Of a stretch of 47,829 nucleotides of DNA, positions 1-8,490 are shown in pieces. Origin of the DNA: a bacterium (GTDB lineage: Bacteria; Patescibacteriota; Gracilibacteria; Peribacterales; Peribacteraceae); contig JAQBVR010000007.1 of the NCBI GenBank assembly GCA_027623015.1, positions 1-47,829 on the forward strand, given 5' to 3'. The notes under the pieces were generated by a model, which worked only from the letters and a program-made list of their open reading frames with translations, made no database searches and was not told the DNA's origin. Each line of letters opens with the position of its first letter. Position 1 is the stretch's first letter. A program made the position numbers and the translations under genes.

Positions 1-38
1 GCCCTCTTGTAGTGTAGCAATTTCAAGAAGTTGAACGA

Positions 39-75
39 CCCTGACTGAACAGAGCGAAGCGGAGTGAGTCGAAGA
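39..75. repeat. Dispersed intergenic repeat, GAGTCGAAG family
   Basis: The segment contains CTGACTGAACAGAGCGAAG followed by CGGAGTGAGTCGAAG. A related copy in the other orientation lies at 47472-47510 (CTTCGACTC ... CTCAGGATGA), and a remnant reading TTCGTCGGGCTCAGAATGAC lies at 44833-44852. This copy sits just downstream of the coiled-coil gene. Confidence 0.5.
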
Positions 76-80
76 GCCCA

Positions 81-1259
81 TCAGATAGGGCTGCTCCTCA
101 TGGCGTCGTCCTCGGCCTCTCCTGTTTGCATGCTTTCTATTTTTATCTCGTTGATTCTTGTGTCTCGGTATTTATGAGCAGCTTCTCGTACATGGCTGAT
201 GTTGTATGTGGCATCACGCTTCTTGTCTTGCGTCTCCTGTTCTAAGCTGCGCTTGGTATCTATTTCTTTTTCGTCTGTCTTCTTCTGTGTCATTCGTATT
301 TCATTATGGATACGGATCTCTTCTTTTTTGCGATCTACTTCTATCTTTGTACGTTTCTTTTCAAATTCTCCTCGTAGCTGTTGAGCGTCTTTTCTCTCTT
401 TTTCTTCGACCTGCTTCTCTTTTGCTTTGCGTATGCCATCCTCTTTTATATCTTTCAGTGCCATCTTTTTTCTATCTGCTTCGCGTGTAACTTTCTGCTG
501 CTCATTGCGTTCCATAATCGCAAGCTTCGTGACTTCCGTCTTGGCCGTTTCATTCAGCTGCATGATGCGTTGCTTTTCTTCTATATCTGCATCTCCACGG
601 GACTTTCGCGCTTCTTCTGTTGCCTTCTTCGTGCCCAGTGTCGCATCTCTGTCGAGTGACTCATGCTTATGAAATGCTTCTTTTTCAGCATCTTTGACTT
701 TTGTCAAAACTGCTTCTTCTTCGTCTCTCAAATCTTTTTCCATTTTCATTTTTCGTCGGTTGGCATCACCAAGTTCTTGTAGATACAACGCTTGTTCTTC
801 TGCCTCCTTCTTTTTTCTCTCCACCTCCTCCTCCATATGTATGAGCTCAGCCTCTTTGCGCTTTTTTTCTTCTGCTAGATCTATTTTATGTTGAATCTCT
901 CCCTGTCGAAATGCTTCTTTTTCAGCTGTAGCCTGTAGCTCTCTCTTTTCTTCTTGGGCAATAAACTGCTTTGCACGCTCTGTTTCGGCTACTGCTTCCA
1001 GCTTCTTCTTTCGGGTCCGATCTGTGCGCTTCATAGTATCTTGTGCGATGCGCTTAGCTCCTTCTTCGAGTGTTTTATCGAACTCCTCTTTCTTTTCTTT
1101 TGCCTTGGTTTCTTCCTTGTCGTCCATAGTTCCCAAAGGAGCGTCGGATGATGAATCTGTTGGCAACTTTGCCTCCCCTTCTTTTGGTATAGACGCAGGC
1201 TTCTTTGCAGGCTCGTCTGAAGCTGCATCATCGCTAAAATCGTACATAGATTTGGTCAT
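81..1259 (-). CDS. Highly charged coiled-coil protein, function unknown
   Basis: A 392-residue protein made almost entirely of Glu, Lys, Arg, Ala and Gln. Long uninterrupted heptad-like helices run from about residue 45 to 375. It has no signal peptide, membrane segment or cysteine. The first 45 residues are acidic and Ser/Pro-rich and probably disordered, as is the short tail. The composition suggests a rod-shaped cytoplasmic structural or scaffold protein. Similarity to the charged linker of translation factor IF2 or to TolA would be compositional only. The start is well supported: TATAAT lies 6 nt before the ATG, preceded by TGC as in an extended -10, so the mRNA would be leaderless. The gene appears monocistronic. 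I do not recognise the family. Confidence 0.75.
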   Translation of the reverse strand: MTKSMYDFSDDAASDEPAKKPASIPKEGEAKLPTDSSSDAPLGTMDDKEETKAKEKKEEFDKTLEEGAKRIAQDTMKRTDRTRKKKLEAVAETERAKQFIAQEEKRELQATAEKEAFRQGEIQHKIDLAEEKKRKEAELIHMEEEVERKKKEAEEQALYLQELGDANRRKMKMEKDLRDEEEAVLTKVKDAEKEAFHKHESLDRDATLGTKKATEEARKSRGDADIEEKQRIMQLNETAKTEVTKLAIMERNEQQKVTREADRKKMALKDIKEDGIRKAKEKQVEEKERKDAQQLRGEFEKKRTKIEVDRKKEEIRIHNEIRMTQKKTDEKEIDTKRSLEQETQDKKRDATYNISHVREAAHKYRDTRINEIKIESMQTGEAEDDAMRSSPI

Positions 1260-1265
1260 CTAGGT

Positions 1266-1271
1266 ATTATA
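1266..1271 (-). promoter_or_regulatory. -10 box of the coiled-coil gene
   Basis: TATAAT preceded by TGC, with 6 nt (ACCTAG) to the ATG at 1259. This is the best consensus example of the leaderless arrangement. Confidence 0.75.
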
Positions 1272-1389
1272 GCACAATTTAGAGCGGATTTGTACTACTA
1301 GTCTATTGAAGAAATAGAGATCAAAGGCAAAGTGCTGGAGAAAGATTCTGAGGAGTAACATGTACTAGGTCTGATAGTAGTGAAACGAG

Positions 1390-1416
1390 GCACCCCTCCC
1401 TTTCAGGGAGGGGTGC
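1390..1416. terminator. Perfect 12-bp hairpin between aspS and the coiled-coil gene
   Basis: GCACCCCTCCCT and AGGGAGGGGTGC pair perfectly around a 3-nt loop. No U-run follows on either strand, so it may work as a Rho-independent-like pause, an mRNA 3' stabiliser for aspS, or a repeat. The CCCTCCCT/AGGGAGGG word recurs at 35971-36029. Confidence 0.5.
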
Positions 1417-1521
1417 GCAAGCGAATTTCCTATCCATTTCTCTGTTTATCCTTCGATAAGAGGTGTTCAATAACCCAAAACAGGGCACTTCGAAAACATC
1501 GAGTACGTCGAGTACCTCTTC

Positions 1522-3279
1522 TCAGTCCTTCATAATAGAAATCCCCAGCTCCTCTATTTGCTCCTCTGGCATAGGGGACGGTGCTCCTAGCATCAAGTCC
1601 TTGGCTTTCTGATCCTTCGGGAAGGCTATCACCTCTCGGATGTTGGGTTCGCCCGCTAAGATCATTACGACGCGGTCTACACCGTATGCAAAGCCACCAT
1701 GTGGTGGTGCGCCGTATTCAAACGCACGAAGGATGTGACCAAAGCGCTCCTCTTGGTCTTTCTTAGATATGCCTAGCAGGTCGAACACTTCTCCTTGTAG
1801 CTTAGGATCATGAATCCTGATCGACCCACTTCCCAGCTCGTATCCGTCGAGCACAAGATCATAGCAGATGGCAGTTATGCCAAATGGGTCTTCATTGCGT
1901 TTTTCCCATTGGTCTAGGTGAGGATGTGTAAATGGATGATGTGAAAATGTTACACCGCCATCATCTGTTTCTTCACAGAGTGGGAAGTCTGTTACCCAAA
2001 GCATAGAATGCACGGAGGTATCTATGAGATCAAAACGCTGAGCAGCTTCTTGGCGAATGCGTCCGAGGCTTGCGCAGACTACGGAGAACTTGTCGGCTCC
2101 GAAGAAGATCGCATCTCCCGTCTTTGCACCGAGAGCTTTTTGGAGTTTTTCTAGGTAGCCATCTGCAAAAAATTTCAGCAATGGTGAGTGAGGGCCTTCT
2201 TCTTTGAAGAGGATGTACGCTAGCCCCTTTGCTTTCTGTTCTTTGGCAAGTTCTGTCCATCGGTCTATCTCTCCACGTGAGAGTTCTGCGCCTCCAGGGA
2301 CGCAGATTGCTCGCACAATTCCTTTGTTTGCTATTGCATCTTCAAATACGTTGAACCCACATTCTTTGGAGATGTCACCAATATCAACGATAGGCAGGTC
2401 GTACCGTAGATCTGGCTTGTCTGAGCCGTAGTTGTCCATGACATGTTGCCATGTGTAGCGTTCCACTTTGCCAGTTTTGAGCGGCTTCTCACCGCATTCT
2501 TTGAGGATACTTATCAATGAGCCCTCGATGACGTTCATCACATCTTGCTGCTCGCAAAAGCTCATCTCAAAGTCGAGCTGTACAAACTCTGGTTGCCTGT
2601 CTCCACGGAGATCTTCGTCACGGAAACAGCGGCATAGCTGAAAGTATTTATCGATGCCACCAACCATACAGAGCTGCTTTAGTTGTTGTGGACTCTGTGG
2701 CAGTACGAAGAAGTTTCCTGGGTACACACGAGAGGGGACGATGTATTCACGTGCACCTTCTGGTGTTCCCTTTATGAGGCATGGTGTATCCACTTCTATG
2801 CAATCTTGCTCTGCGAAGTATTTACGTATGATTTGAAACACTTTGGAGCGTAGCGCCATGTTTTTCTGCATGCGTATACGTCGCATGTCTAGATATCGGT
2901 ACTCTAAGCGGATTTCTTCTCCTACATCTTTCTCTTGGTCTATCTCGAATGGTGGCGTTTTGGATTCGTTTAACACTTCGATATTTTTGACGAGTACTTC
3001 CACTCCTCCAGTTGGGTTTTCTGATCGCACTGCATCATCTTTTCGCTTTTGAACAGGGCCAGTAACTTTTAGCACCCACTCTGGTCGAACGAGTTCGCCG
3101 ATAGCGAAAGCATCTTTGTTCTTTGGGTCGAAGACGATCTGTGTAAAGCCATAGCGGTCACGTAGATCGATGAAGATGAGCCCTCCATGGTCACGTCGAC
3201 GGTGTACCCAGCCACAGAGTGTTGTTTCTGTCCCATCAAGGTCTTCGCGTAACTGCCCGCAGGTGTGTGTTCGAAGCAT
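1522..3279 (-). CDS. aspS: Aspartyl-tRNA synthetase
   Basis: A full-length 585-residue bacterial class IIb synthetase that charges tRNA-Asp. The N-terminal OB fold (residues 1-105) contains GWVHRRRDHGG. Class II motif 2 is FRDEDLRGDRQPEF at about 219-232, and motif 3 starts at GFAYGVDR (about 529). A GAD-type insertion lies between them. Residue 31 is His. In the Pseudomonas enzyme His31 is associated with the non-discriminating type, which also makes Asp-tRNA-Asn for conversion by GatCAB; here that is an inference. TAGCAT ends 6 nt before the ATG, so the mRNA is probably leaderless. Its 3' side is followed by the hairpin at 1390-1416. Confidence 0.97.
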   Translation of the reverse strand: MLRTHTCGQLREDLDGTETTLCGWVHRRRDHGGLIFIDLRDRYGFTQIVFDPKNKDAFAIGELVRPEWVLKVTGPVQKRKDDAVRSENPTGGVEVLVKNIEVLNESKTPPFEIDQEKDVGEEIRLEYRYLDMRRIRMQKNMALRSKVFQIIRKYFAEQDCIEVDTPCLIKGTPEGAREYIVPSRVYPGNFFVLPQSPQQLKQLCMVGGIDKYFQLCRCFRDEDLRGDRQPEFVQLDFEMSFCEQQDVMNVIEGSLISILKECGEKPLKTGKVERYTWQHVMDNYGSDKPDLRYDLPIVDIGDISKECGFNVFEDAIANKGIVRAICVPGGAELSRGEIDRWTELAKEQKAKGLAYILFKEEGPHSPLLKFFADGYLEKLQKALGAKTGDAIFFGADKFSVVCASLGRIRQEAAQRFDLIDTSVHSMLWVTDFPLCEETDDGGVTFSHHPFTHPHLDQWEKRNEDPFGITAICYDLVLDGYELGSGSIRIHDPKLQGEVFDLLGISKKDQEERFGHILRAFEYGAPPHGGFAYGVDRVVMILAGEPNIREVIAFPKDQKAKDLMLGAPSPMPEEQIEELGISIMKD

Positions 3280-3285
3280 GTTTGT

Positions 3286-3291
3286 ATGCTA
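3286..3291 (-). promoter_or_regulatory. -10 box of aspS
   Basis: TAGCAT with 6 nt (ACAAAC) to the ATG at 3279; TGC precedes it. Confidence 0.65.
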
Positions 3292-3369
3292 GCAATCTCT
3301 TGAAATAGAGGAAACCATATGATGGACATAAATACATAGTAAATTCCAAAACTGGGATGTCATCCTGCG

Positions 3370-3425
3370 TGCCGTCCGTAGCCTTGCATGCCGACCATAG
3401 CTTTAGCGACGGTTGGGCGAAGGGG
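3370..3425. repeat. Dispersed CCATAGC element, degenerate copy
   Basis: Contains GCCGACCATAGC and AGCGACGGTTGGGCGAAG. It resembles elements at 23127-23200 and 35983-36020, which share GTCGGCCATAGC and CGGCTGAT. It occupies the spacer between aspS and nrdR, where no gene is seen. Confidence 0.4.
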
Positions 3426-3469
3426 GGAGCCTGACGAAGGGCCAAAACCCAATGACTCATAACTTTTTA

Positions 3470-3913
3470 TTACAATAGCTTCGTCATAGCCTCCTTCAAT
3501 TCTATAACGTCCTTGAATTCACGGTGCACTGATGCAAAGCGGATGTACGCGATTTTGTCCAGTTTCTGTAGCTCTTTCATCACATCTGTTCCTATGGTGC
3601 TGCTGGCCACCTCTTTCTTATTTGCTCCCCATTTCTCTTCTAGTTTTGTAAGGAGTTTATCTATCTGGTTCTGTGAAATGGGTCGTTTTGTACATGCAAG
3701 CCAAAGGCCTCTTTCGAGCTTGGAACGACTATATGGCTCTCTCGTACTATCTCTTTTTATGACGATCAAAGAACTAAGTTCCTGTCTTTCGAAGCTCGTG
3801 AATCGATGGTTGCACTTCGTGCATTCTCGCCTTCTACGTACAGCACGCCCCTCTTCGGCAAGTCTAGAGTCGATCACAGATGTATCCGCAGATTTGCAGT
3901 GAGGACAGTGCAT
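3470..3913 (-). CDS. nrdR: Transcriptional repressor NrdR
   Basis: A 147-residue protein matching NrdR over its full length. NrdR represses ribonucleotide reductase genes according to the dATP/ATP ratio. The N-terminal zinc ribbon has four cysteines (MHCPHCK at 3 and 6; CTKCNHRF at 31 and 34), followed by the RRRREC segment. The ATP-cone domain covers about 48-138. No nrd gene lies in the window, so it acts in trans. TACAAT ends 6 nt before the ATG. The region where a -35 would fall lies inside the GAATTAT heptad array at 3928-3955. Confidence 0.96.
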   Translation of the reverse strand: MHCPHCKSADTSVIDSRLAEEGRAVRRRRECTKCNHRFTSFERQELSSLIVIKRDSTREPYSRSKLERGLWLACTKRPISQNQIDKLLTKLEEKWGANKKEVASSTIGTDVMKELQKLDKIAYIRFASVHREFKDVIELKEAMTKLL

Positions 3914-3919
3914 GAAGCT

Positions 3920-3925
3920 ATTGTA
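3920..3925 (-). promoter_or_regulatory. -10 box of nrdR
   Basis: TACAAT with 6 nt (AGCTTC) to the ATG at 3913. Confidence 0.7.
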
Positions 3926-3927
3926 AC

Positions 3928-3955
3928 GAATTATGAATTATGAATTATGAATTAT
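3928..3955. repeat. Heptad array, GAATTAT x4
   Basis: Four exact copies of GAATTAT fill most of the nrdR-tsaC spacer. The array covers the place where the -35 element of nrdR would lie, so copy-number change could alter promoter strength. Confidence 0.9.
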
Positions 3956-3979
3956 GAAAGGAAAATATGACTATTCACG

Positions 3980-4576
3980 TTAACTTCTTAGGATCCTTTC
4001 TTTTCCTTCCGAGAGATCAATAACCTTCGATGATGGCATTTTGGGCAATTCTCCACTATCAATGATGAAATCAGGAATCAGTCCTTGTGCCTGTATTTGT
4101 TCTATGGAGTAGGTGTTTGGTTGGCCGTGAATGTTTGCAGATGTTGTGCTGATGGGTTTGCCGAAGGCTTTTACTAATGTTTGGGCGGTTGGGTGGGAGG
4201 AGATGCGGATGCCTATAGTTGCGGGTTGCGGGCCTGCCCCTCGTAGCCTTGGCATAGTGGGGTTGCGGGTTGCGGGTTTAACTTTCAGGGTGTTGTCTTT
4301 TGCACGCAATATTATAGTCAGTGGCCCTGGTAGATATTCATCTGCAAGTTTCTGTGCGGGATCATTCCATTCTATGTATTGCTTTGTTTGATCAACTGAT
4401 TCAAATAATGCGCTGACGGGCATGTGTTCTGGTCGCTGCTTTAGTGCAAAGAGTTTGGCTACTGCTGCAGGGTTGCTCAGGTCACACGCAAGCCCATAGC
4501 AGGTTTCTGTAGCATGTGCGACGATGCCTCCAGACTCAAGAATGCGTACTGCTTCGGTAATTATATCTGCAGTCAT
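3980..4576 (-). CDS. tsaC: L-threonylcarbamoyladenylate synthase (Sua5/YrdC)
   Basis: A 198-residue YrdC-domain enzyme that makes threonylcarbamoyl-AMP for the t6A37 modification of ANN-decoding tRNAs. Family motifs are visible: GGIVAHATETCYGLACD, KQRPEHMPVSAL, YLPGPLTIIL and STTSANIHGQ. TsaB, a later factor in the pathway, is encoded at 30761. Residues about 101-119 (PATRNP ... GPQPA) have no place in the family. They come from a GTTGCGG heptad block inserted between the LTIIL strand and TIGIRISSHP. The start lies 3 nt after the dnaE stop. TACACT ends 7 nt before the ATG, so it may also have its own promoter. Confidence 0.93.
   Translation of the reverse strand: MTADIITEAVRILESGGIVAHATETCYGLACDLSNPAAVAKLFALKQRPEHMPVSALFESVDQTKQYIEWNDPAQKLADEYLPGPLTIILRAKDNTLKVKPATRNPTMPRLRGAGPQPATIGIRISSHPTAQTLVKAFGKPISTTSANIHGQPNTYSIEQIQAQGLIPDFIIDSGELPKMPSSKVIDLSEGKERILRS
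4218..4275. repeat. GTTGCGG heptads inside tsaC
   Basis: Two pairs of GTTGCGG (4218-4231 and 4262-4275) flank about 30 bp with a palindromic feel. The block is in frame and adds roughly 19 residues to TsaC. The same heptad occurs inside dnaE and murG. Confidence 0.8.
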
Positions 4577-4579
4577 AGA

Positions 4580-7500
4580 TTACAGTGTAGTTGTAACATA
4601 TTTTTCCATCACCTCTGCGATCTTCTTTTCTAATATGGTCGATGTACTGATAGTGAGTGGGAGCGAGACAGTCTGTTCACCAATTTTGAGTTGCACCTTC
4701 TCTTTGCCTGGGAAAGTTTCGAGTACATGCTTGAGGTCGAGAAGCATCTTCTTTGGTGCTCTTTCGGGGAGGTCGATAGTATAGACACTGATTTGTGTTT
4801 TTGAGTTGGGGGTTGTGGGTTGCGGGTTTTGTATGTCATTTGTTTTATTTGGGATTTGGGATTTGGGATTTGGGACTTCATCTGCCTCTTTATTGTTTTG
4901 CAGCAATCCTAGTTCACTCATTATTTTATCTACAGGCATGCCGTCAGATATCCATTTAGCGATGGGGCCAACCAATTCTTCTGTTACCACAGGACTTTTT
5001 TTTTCTACAGTAATAGTCTCACCTGCTATTACATTTCCTTCTTCATCTATTGCGTCTACAGCGTCAATTTCGTTATCTTCTAGCGATACTGCTCTCGTAA
5101 TTCTGATGCCATTCTTTGCCTCTTCTTCATCATAAAATCCAGATTTTTTTGCGTTGTCTATGACACGAGTGAGCTTCGTACTTTTTATGCTATCGGCCCG
5201 TACTTGCAATTGGCCTGCGCGTAGGTCGAGTGCGCCATCGATGACAAGGAATGTATTTGCATCTTCTATGTGCTCCGCAACTTCTGCATATGTTCGTGGG
5301 AACAGGGTTACTTCTATCTTTCCAGTAGGGTCTTCGAGAAACAGTATTGCCATTGTGTCTCCTTTTTTAGTTGTAATCTTTTTAATACCTTCCTGTATAC
5401 CTGCAAGTTTGACCTTCTTGCCCACCTCTTTTTGCGTTAGATTCCCGATGAGCTGCGCCTTTTTCCCTATGTATTTCTTCAGTCCGGCAAGTGGGTGACT
5501 CGATACATACATACCAAGGGTTTCTTTTTCCCATTGTAGTTTCTCTAGAGGGCTTGCAGGATCTGTCTCGGGAAATTCTATCTTTGCTTCAGATTCAGGA
5601 TCCTCCATGCTAGCAAAGAGGTCAGTTTGCGTACTACTTACATCGCTACAAGCCTTGGCATAGTCGGTGATGTGTACAAGAGTTCGCCTTTCGCCAAGTG
5701 AATCTAGCGCTCCTGCCTTTGCCAGTGCGTCGACAGTTTTTTTATTGATGATTTTCGCAGGGACCCGACTAGCAAAATCTTCTAGGCTACTGAACTTTTC
5801 ACCCTGCTCACGCACTTCGATGATCTGCTGTACAGAGCTATCCCCGATTCCTTTGATTGCTGTAAGTCCAAATCGAATAGCACACTCCTTTGGCATCGCA
5901 GTGAAGTGGCGTAGGGATTCATTGATATCTGGTGGAAGAACTTCTATGCCCATCTCTCGACATTCTTCGATCTCGATCATCACCCTATCTGTTCGTTGTG
6001 CGTCGCTACTGAGGAGGGCGGACATAAATTCCACAGGGTAGTGTGCTTTGAGATATGCAGTTTCATAGGCAATGCGTGCGTAGCCAGCAGCATGTGATTT
6101 GTTAAATCCATACCCAGCAAATGGCGTGATGACATCATCGAATATTTTCTCAGCAAGAGCTTTGTCATAGCCTTTTTCCATTGCACCTGCGATGAACTTT
6201 TCACGTTGAGCATCGAGCTCAGATTTAATCTTTTTACCAATGGCTCGCCGTAAGATGTCTGCACTGCCAAGGGAAAATCCTGCAAAGACCTGAGCGATCT
6301 GCAAGATCTGTTCTTGGTAAATGCCAATACCGTATGTCGGTTCGAGGATTGGTTTTAGATCATCGTGGATGTACTTCACCTTTTCTTTACCGTGTTTACG
6401 TTTGATGAAACTTGGGATGTACTCCATCGGACCAGGTCGATACAAAGAGACCATAGCAGTGATGTCGCCAAATACTGTTGGCTTGAGTTGTTTTAGGTAT
6501 CTACGCATGCCTCCGGACTCCAGCTGGAATACTCCAGTCGTTATACCTCGTTGTAATAACGCGTATGTTTCGCTGTCATCTATGGGGATATTTGCAATAT
6601 CTAGTTCCTTACCTTCGGTACGCTCGATAATCTCCAGTGTTGTCTGAATAACCGTTAAGTTCATAAGTCCTAGGAAATCCATCTTTAGAAGACCAAGAGC
6701 CTCAAGTGGTTTAGCAGATGACTGTGTAATGATCGTCTGATCGTCCTTGGGCGCTCTTTGCAGTGCGGTGTAACACACGGTTGGTTCTTCAGTAATGATC
6801 ACTCCACATGCATGTACAGACACGTGACGAGCCTTCTTCTCAAGCTTGAGAGCAATATCAATAATCTTTTTGTAGGTTTCATTGGTGTCGTATGCAGACT
6901 TCAATTCTTGCGTTTCAAGCGCTTCGTCGAGTGTGGTACCAGGGCGTTCGGGTATGAGTTTGGCGAGAGAGTTCATCTCCAAAAATGGCACACCATACGC
7001 ACGACCTACATCTTTTACTGCAGCTCTCGCTGCCAGTGTTCCAAATGTGCAGATCTGTACAACTTTATCTTCACCGTATTTTTCGCGCACATAATCCAAC
7101 ACTTCATCTCTACGGTTATCGGCAAAGTCTATATCGAAGTCCGGCATAGATATACGTTCTGGATTGAGAAATCGCTCGAAGAGCAGTCCGTGTTCTATGG
7201 GGTCTAGACCTGTGATCTTCAGGCAGTACGCGATCATCGATCCTGCAGCAGACCCACGTCCAGGCCCTACGGTGATGCCCCGACGCTTTGCTTCGTTGAC
7301 GAAGTCTGACACGATCAAGAAGTATCCTGCAAAGTCGACTTCTTCGATGACTTTTAACTCGTATTCCAAGCGGTCACGATGTTCCTGTGTCGGGTTTTTA
7401 TACTGTTTAGCGAGTCCTTCCGTTGCAAGTTCCCGTAGATATGCAGCTTCTGTTTTTTTGTCTGGAACAGGAAATCTTGGGATCCGGTATGTGCCAAAAT

Positions 7501-8338
7501 CTAGTTCTATGTTGCATCGGTCTGCTATAACTTTCGTATTTTCGAGTGCCTCTGGTACGTGCGCAAATATCTTTTCTATTTCTTCGTAGGGGCGCATAGA
7601 GAAGTCGCTATCTCTCATGGAAAATCTGCTGGGGTCATCAACATGAGCATTCTTTTGTATGCATAGCAATACATCATGCGCTTCTGCATCCTCTGGTTTG
7701 CAATAGTGGGCATTGCAGGTGGCTACTAGTGGTACATTCAGTTCCTTTCCCCACTTGATAAGCTGCTGATTGATTTCGGATTGTCCGTTTACATTTGGTA
7801 GATCCATAAGCTCGAAGTACAGATTGTCTTCGCCGAAGAACCCACGGTATTGCTCTACGAGTTCCTTGATCCTCTCTCCATCTTCTGCGAGTGCAGCTTG
7901 GGGTATTGCGCCACTCATAGGTCCAGATAGCGCTATTAGGCCCTTGCCGTAGTTCTCTAGAAGCTCAGCGTCGACGCGCGGCTTGTAGTACATGCCCTCA
8001 AGTGCTGCCTTTGTCGCTAGCTGTAGTAGGTTCTGGTAGCCTTCTTGTGTTTCTGCCAGAAGAACGAGAGGGTAACGTTTCGTGTCTGTGCCGCTTTCTT
8101 TGTCGTGGCGTGTCCGACGTGCTACGTATGTTTCAAGTCCTAGAAGCGGCTTCACCTTATGTTTGAGAGCGCATTGGTAAAACTCTGTCAGTCCATAGGT
8201 GTGCCCCTTGTCTGTGAGACCTACGGCAGATTGTCCTAGTTCTTTTGCACGTAATACGATCTCTTCAGGGCTTGGTAGAGCCTCGAGTAGAGAGTACGTA
8301 GAATGGCAGTGCACGTGAACGAAATCCTCTTTTTTCAT
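4580..8338 (-). CDS. dnaE: DNA polymerase III alpha subunit
   Basis: The 1252-residue replicative polymerase. An N-terminal PHP domain (about 5-275) precedes the PolIII palm with GPGRGSAAGSM and PDFDIDFADNRRDEV, which supplies the catalytic aspartates. Then come FQLESGGMRRYL and SLYRPGPMEYIP, a helix-hairpin-helix region and an OB fold near 1000. The PHP site keeps HVHCH but changes several usual metal ligands: TDKG for TDHG, SGPMSGAIP for SGCLxxEIP, MDLPN for NHGLP, and CNAH for NDGH. The domain is therefore probably catalytically dead. Residues about 1155-1178 come from heptad repeats. CATAAT lies 5 nt before the ATG. tsaC follows after 3 nt. Confidence 0.96.
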   Translation of the reverse strand: MKKEDFVHVHCHSTYSLLEALPSPEEIVLRAKELGQSAVGLTDKGHTYGLTEFYQCALKHKVKPLLGLETYVARRTRHDKESGTDTKRYPLVLLAETQEGYQNLLQLATKAALEGMYYKPRVDAELLENYGKGLIALSGPMSGAIPQAALAEDGERIKELVEQYRGFFGEDNLYFELMDLPNVNGQSEINQQLIKWGKELNVPLVATCNAHYCKPEDAEAHDVLLCIQKNAHVDDPSRFSMRDSDFSMRPYEEIEKIFAHVPEALENTKVIADRCNIELDFGTYRIPRFPVPDKKTEAAYLRELATEGLAKQYKNPTQEHRDRLEYELKVIEEVDFAGYFLIVSDFVNEAKRRGITVGPGRGSAAGSMIAYCLKITGLDPIEHGLLFERFLNPERISMPDFDIDFADNRRDEVLDYVREKYGEDKVVQICTFGTLAARAAVKDVGRAYGVPFLEMNSLAKLIPERPGTTLDEALETQELKSAYDTNETYKKIIDIALKLEKKARHVSVHACGVIITEEPTVCYTALQRAPKDDQTIITQSSAKPLEALGLLKMDFLGLMNLTVIQTTLEIIERTEGKELDIANIPIDDSETYALLQRGITTGVFQLESGGMRRYLKQLKPTVFGDITAMVSLYRPGPMEYIPSFIKRKHGKEKVKYIHDDLKPILEPTYGIGIYQEQILQIAQVFAGFSLGSADILRRAIGKKIKSELDAQREKFIAGAMEKGYDKALAEKIFDDVITPFAGYGFNKSHAAGYARIAYETAYLKAHYPVEFMSALLSSDAQRTDRVMIEIEECREMGIEVLPPDINESLRHFTAMPKECAIRFGLTAIKGIGDSSVQQIIEVREQGEKFSSLEDFASRVPAKIINKKTVDALAKAGALDSLGERRTLVHITDYAKACSDVSSTQTDLFASMEDPESEAKIEFPETDPASPLEKLQWEKETLGMYVSSHPLAGLKKYIGKKAQLIGNLTQKEVGKKVKLAGIQEGIKKITTKKGDTMAILFLEDPTGKIEVTLFPRTYAEVAEHIEDANTFLVIDGALDLRAGQLQVRADSIKSTKLTRVIDNAKKSGFYDEEEAKNGIRITRAVSLEDNEIDAVDAIDEEGNVIAGETITVEKKSPVVTEELVGPIAKWISDGMPVDKIMSELGLLQNNKEADEVPNPKSQIPNKTNDIQNPQPTTPNSKTQISVYTIDLPERAPKKMLLDLKHVLETFPGKEKVQLKIGEQTVSLPLTISTSTILEKKIAEVMEKYVTTTL
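4584..4589 (-). promoter_or_regulatory. Possible -10 box of tsaC
   Basis: TACACT with 7 nt to the ATG at 4576. It overlaps the last codons of dnaE, so an operon transcript is equally possible. Confidence 0.4.
4809..4875. repeat. Two heptad arrays inside dnaE
   Basis: A GTTGTGG/GTTGCGG block at 4809-4828 and four exact copies of TTTGGGA at 4848-4875, separated by about 20 bp. They are in frame and encode the low-complexity stretches NPQPTTPN and NPKSQIPN near the C-terminus of the polymerase. Confidence 0.85.
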
Positions 8339-8343
8339 AGGAG

Positions 8344-8349
8344 ATTATG
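8344..8349 (-). promoter_or_regulatory. -10 box of dnaE
   Basis: CATAAT with 5 nt (CTCCT) to the ATG at 8338. Confidence 0.55.
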
Positions 8350-8410
8350 CTACAACATGAATGGGTTTTTGTCGAAAGCTTTGTTTTTCTTAGTGTGTTT
8401 CAATGGGTCA

Positions 8411-8490
8411 AAGGGGGCACTGGGAACCAGTGGGCAAAAGGAGCTAACGGGCCAAACCCAAATATACACCTTTACCCCTTGTCCCCCTTT
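8411..8490. repeat. Inverted G-rich/C-rich arms between the secreted operon and dnaE
   Basis: AAAGGGGG near 8411 faces CCCCCTTT at 8483-8490. The arms are extended by loosely heptad-spaced GGG and CCC runs. The hairpin begins at the stop codon of the 531-aa gene and may serve as its terminator. Confidence 0.45.

Noticed and set aside
3928-3955. Short tandem array as a possible CRISPR
   Set aside because: The units are 7 bp with no spacers, and no cas gene lies in the window.
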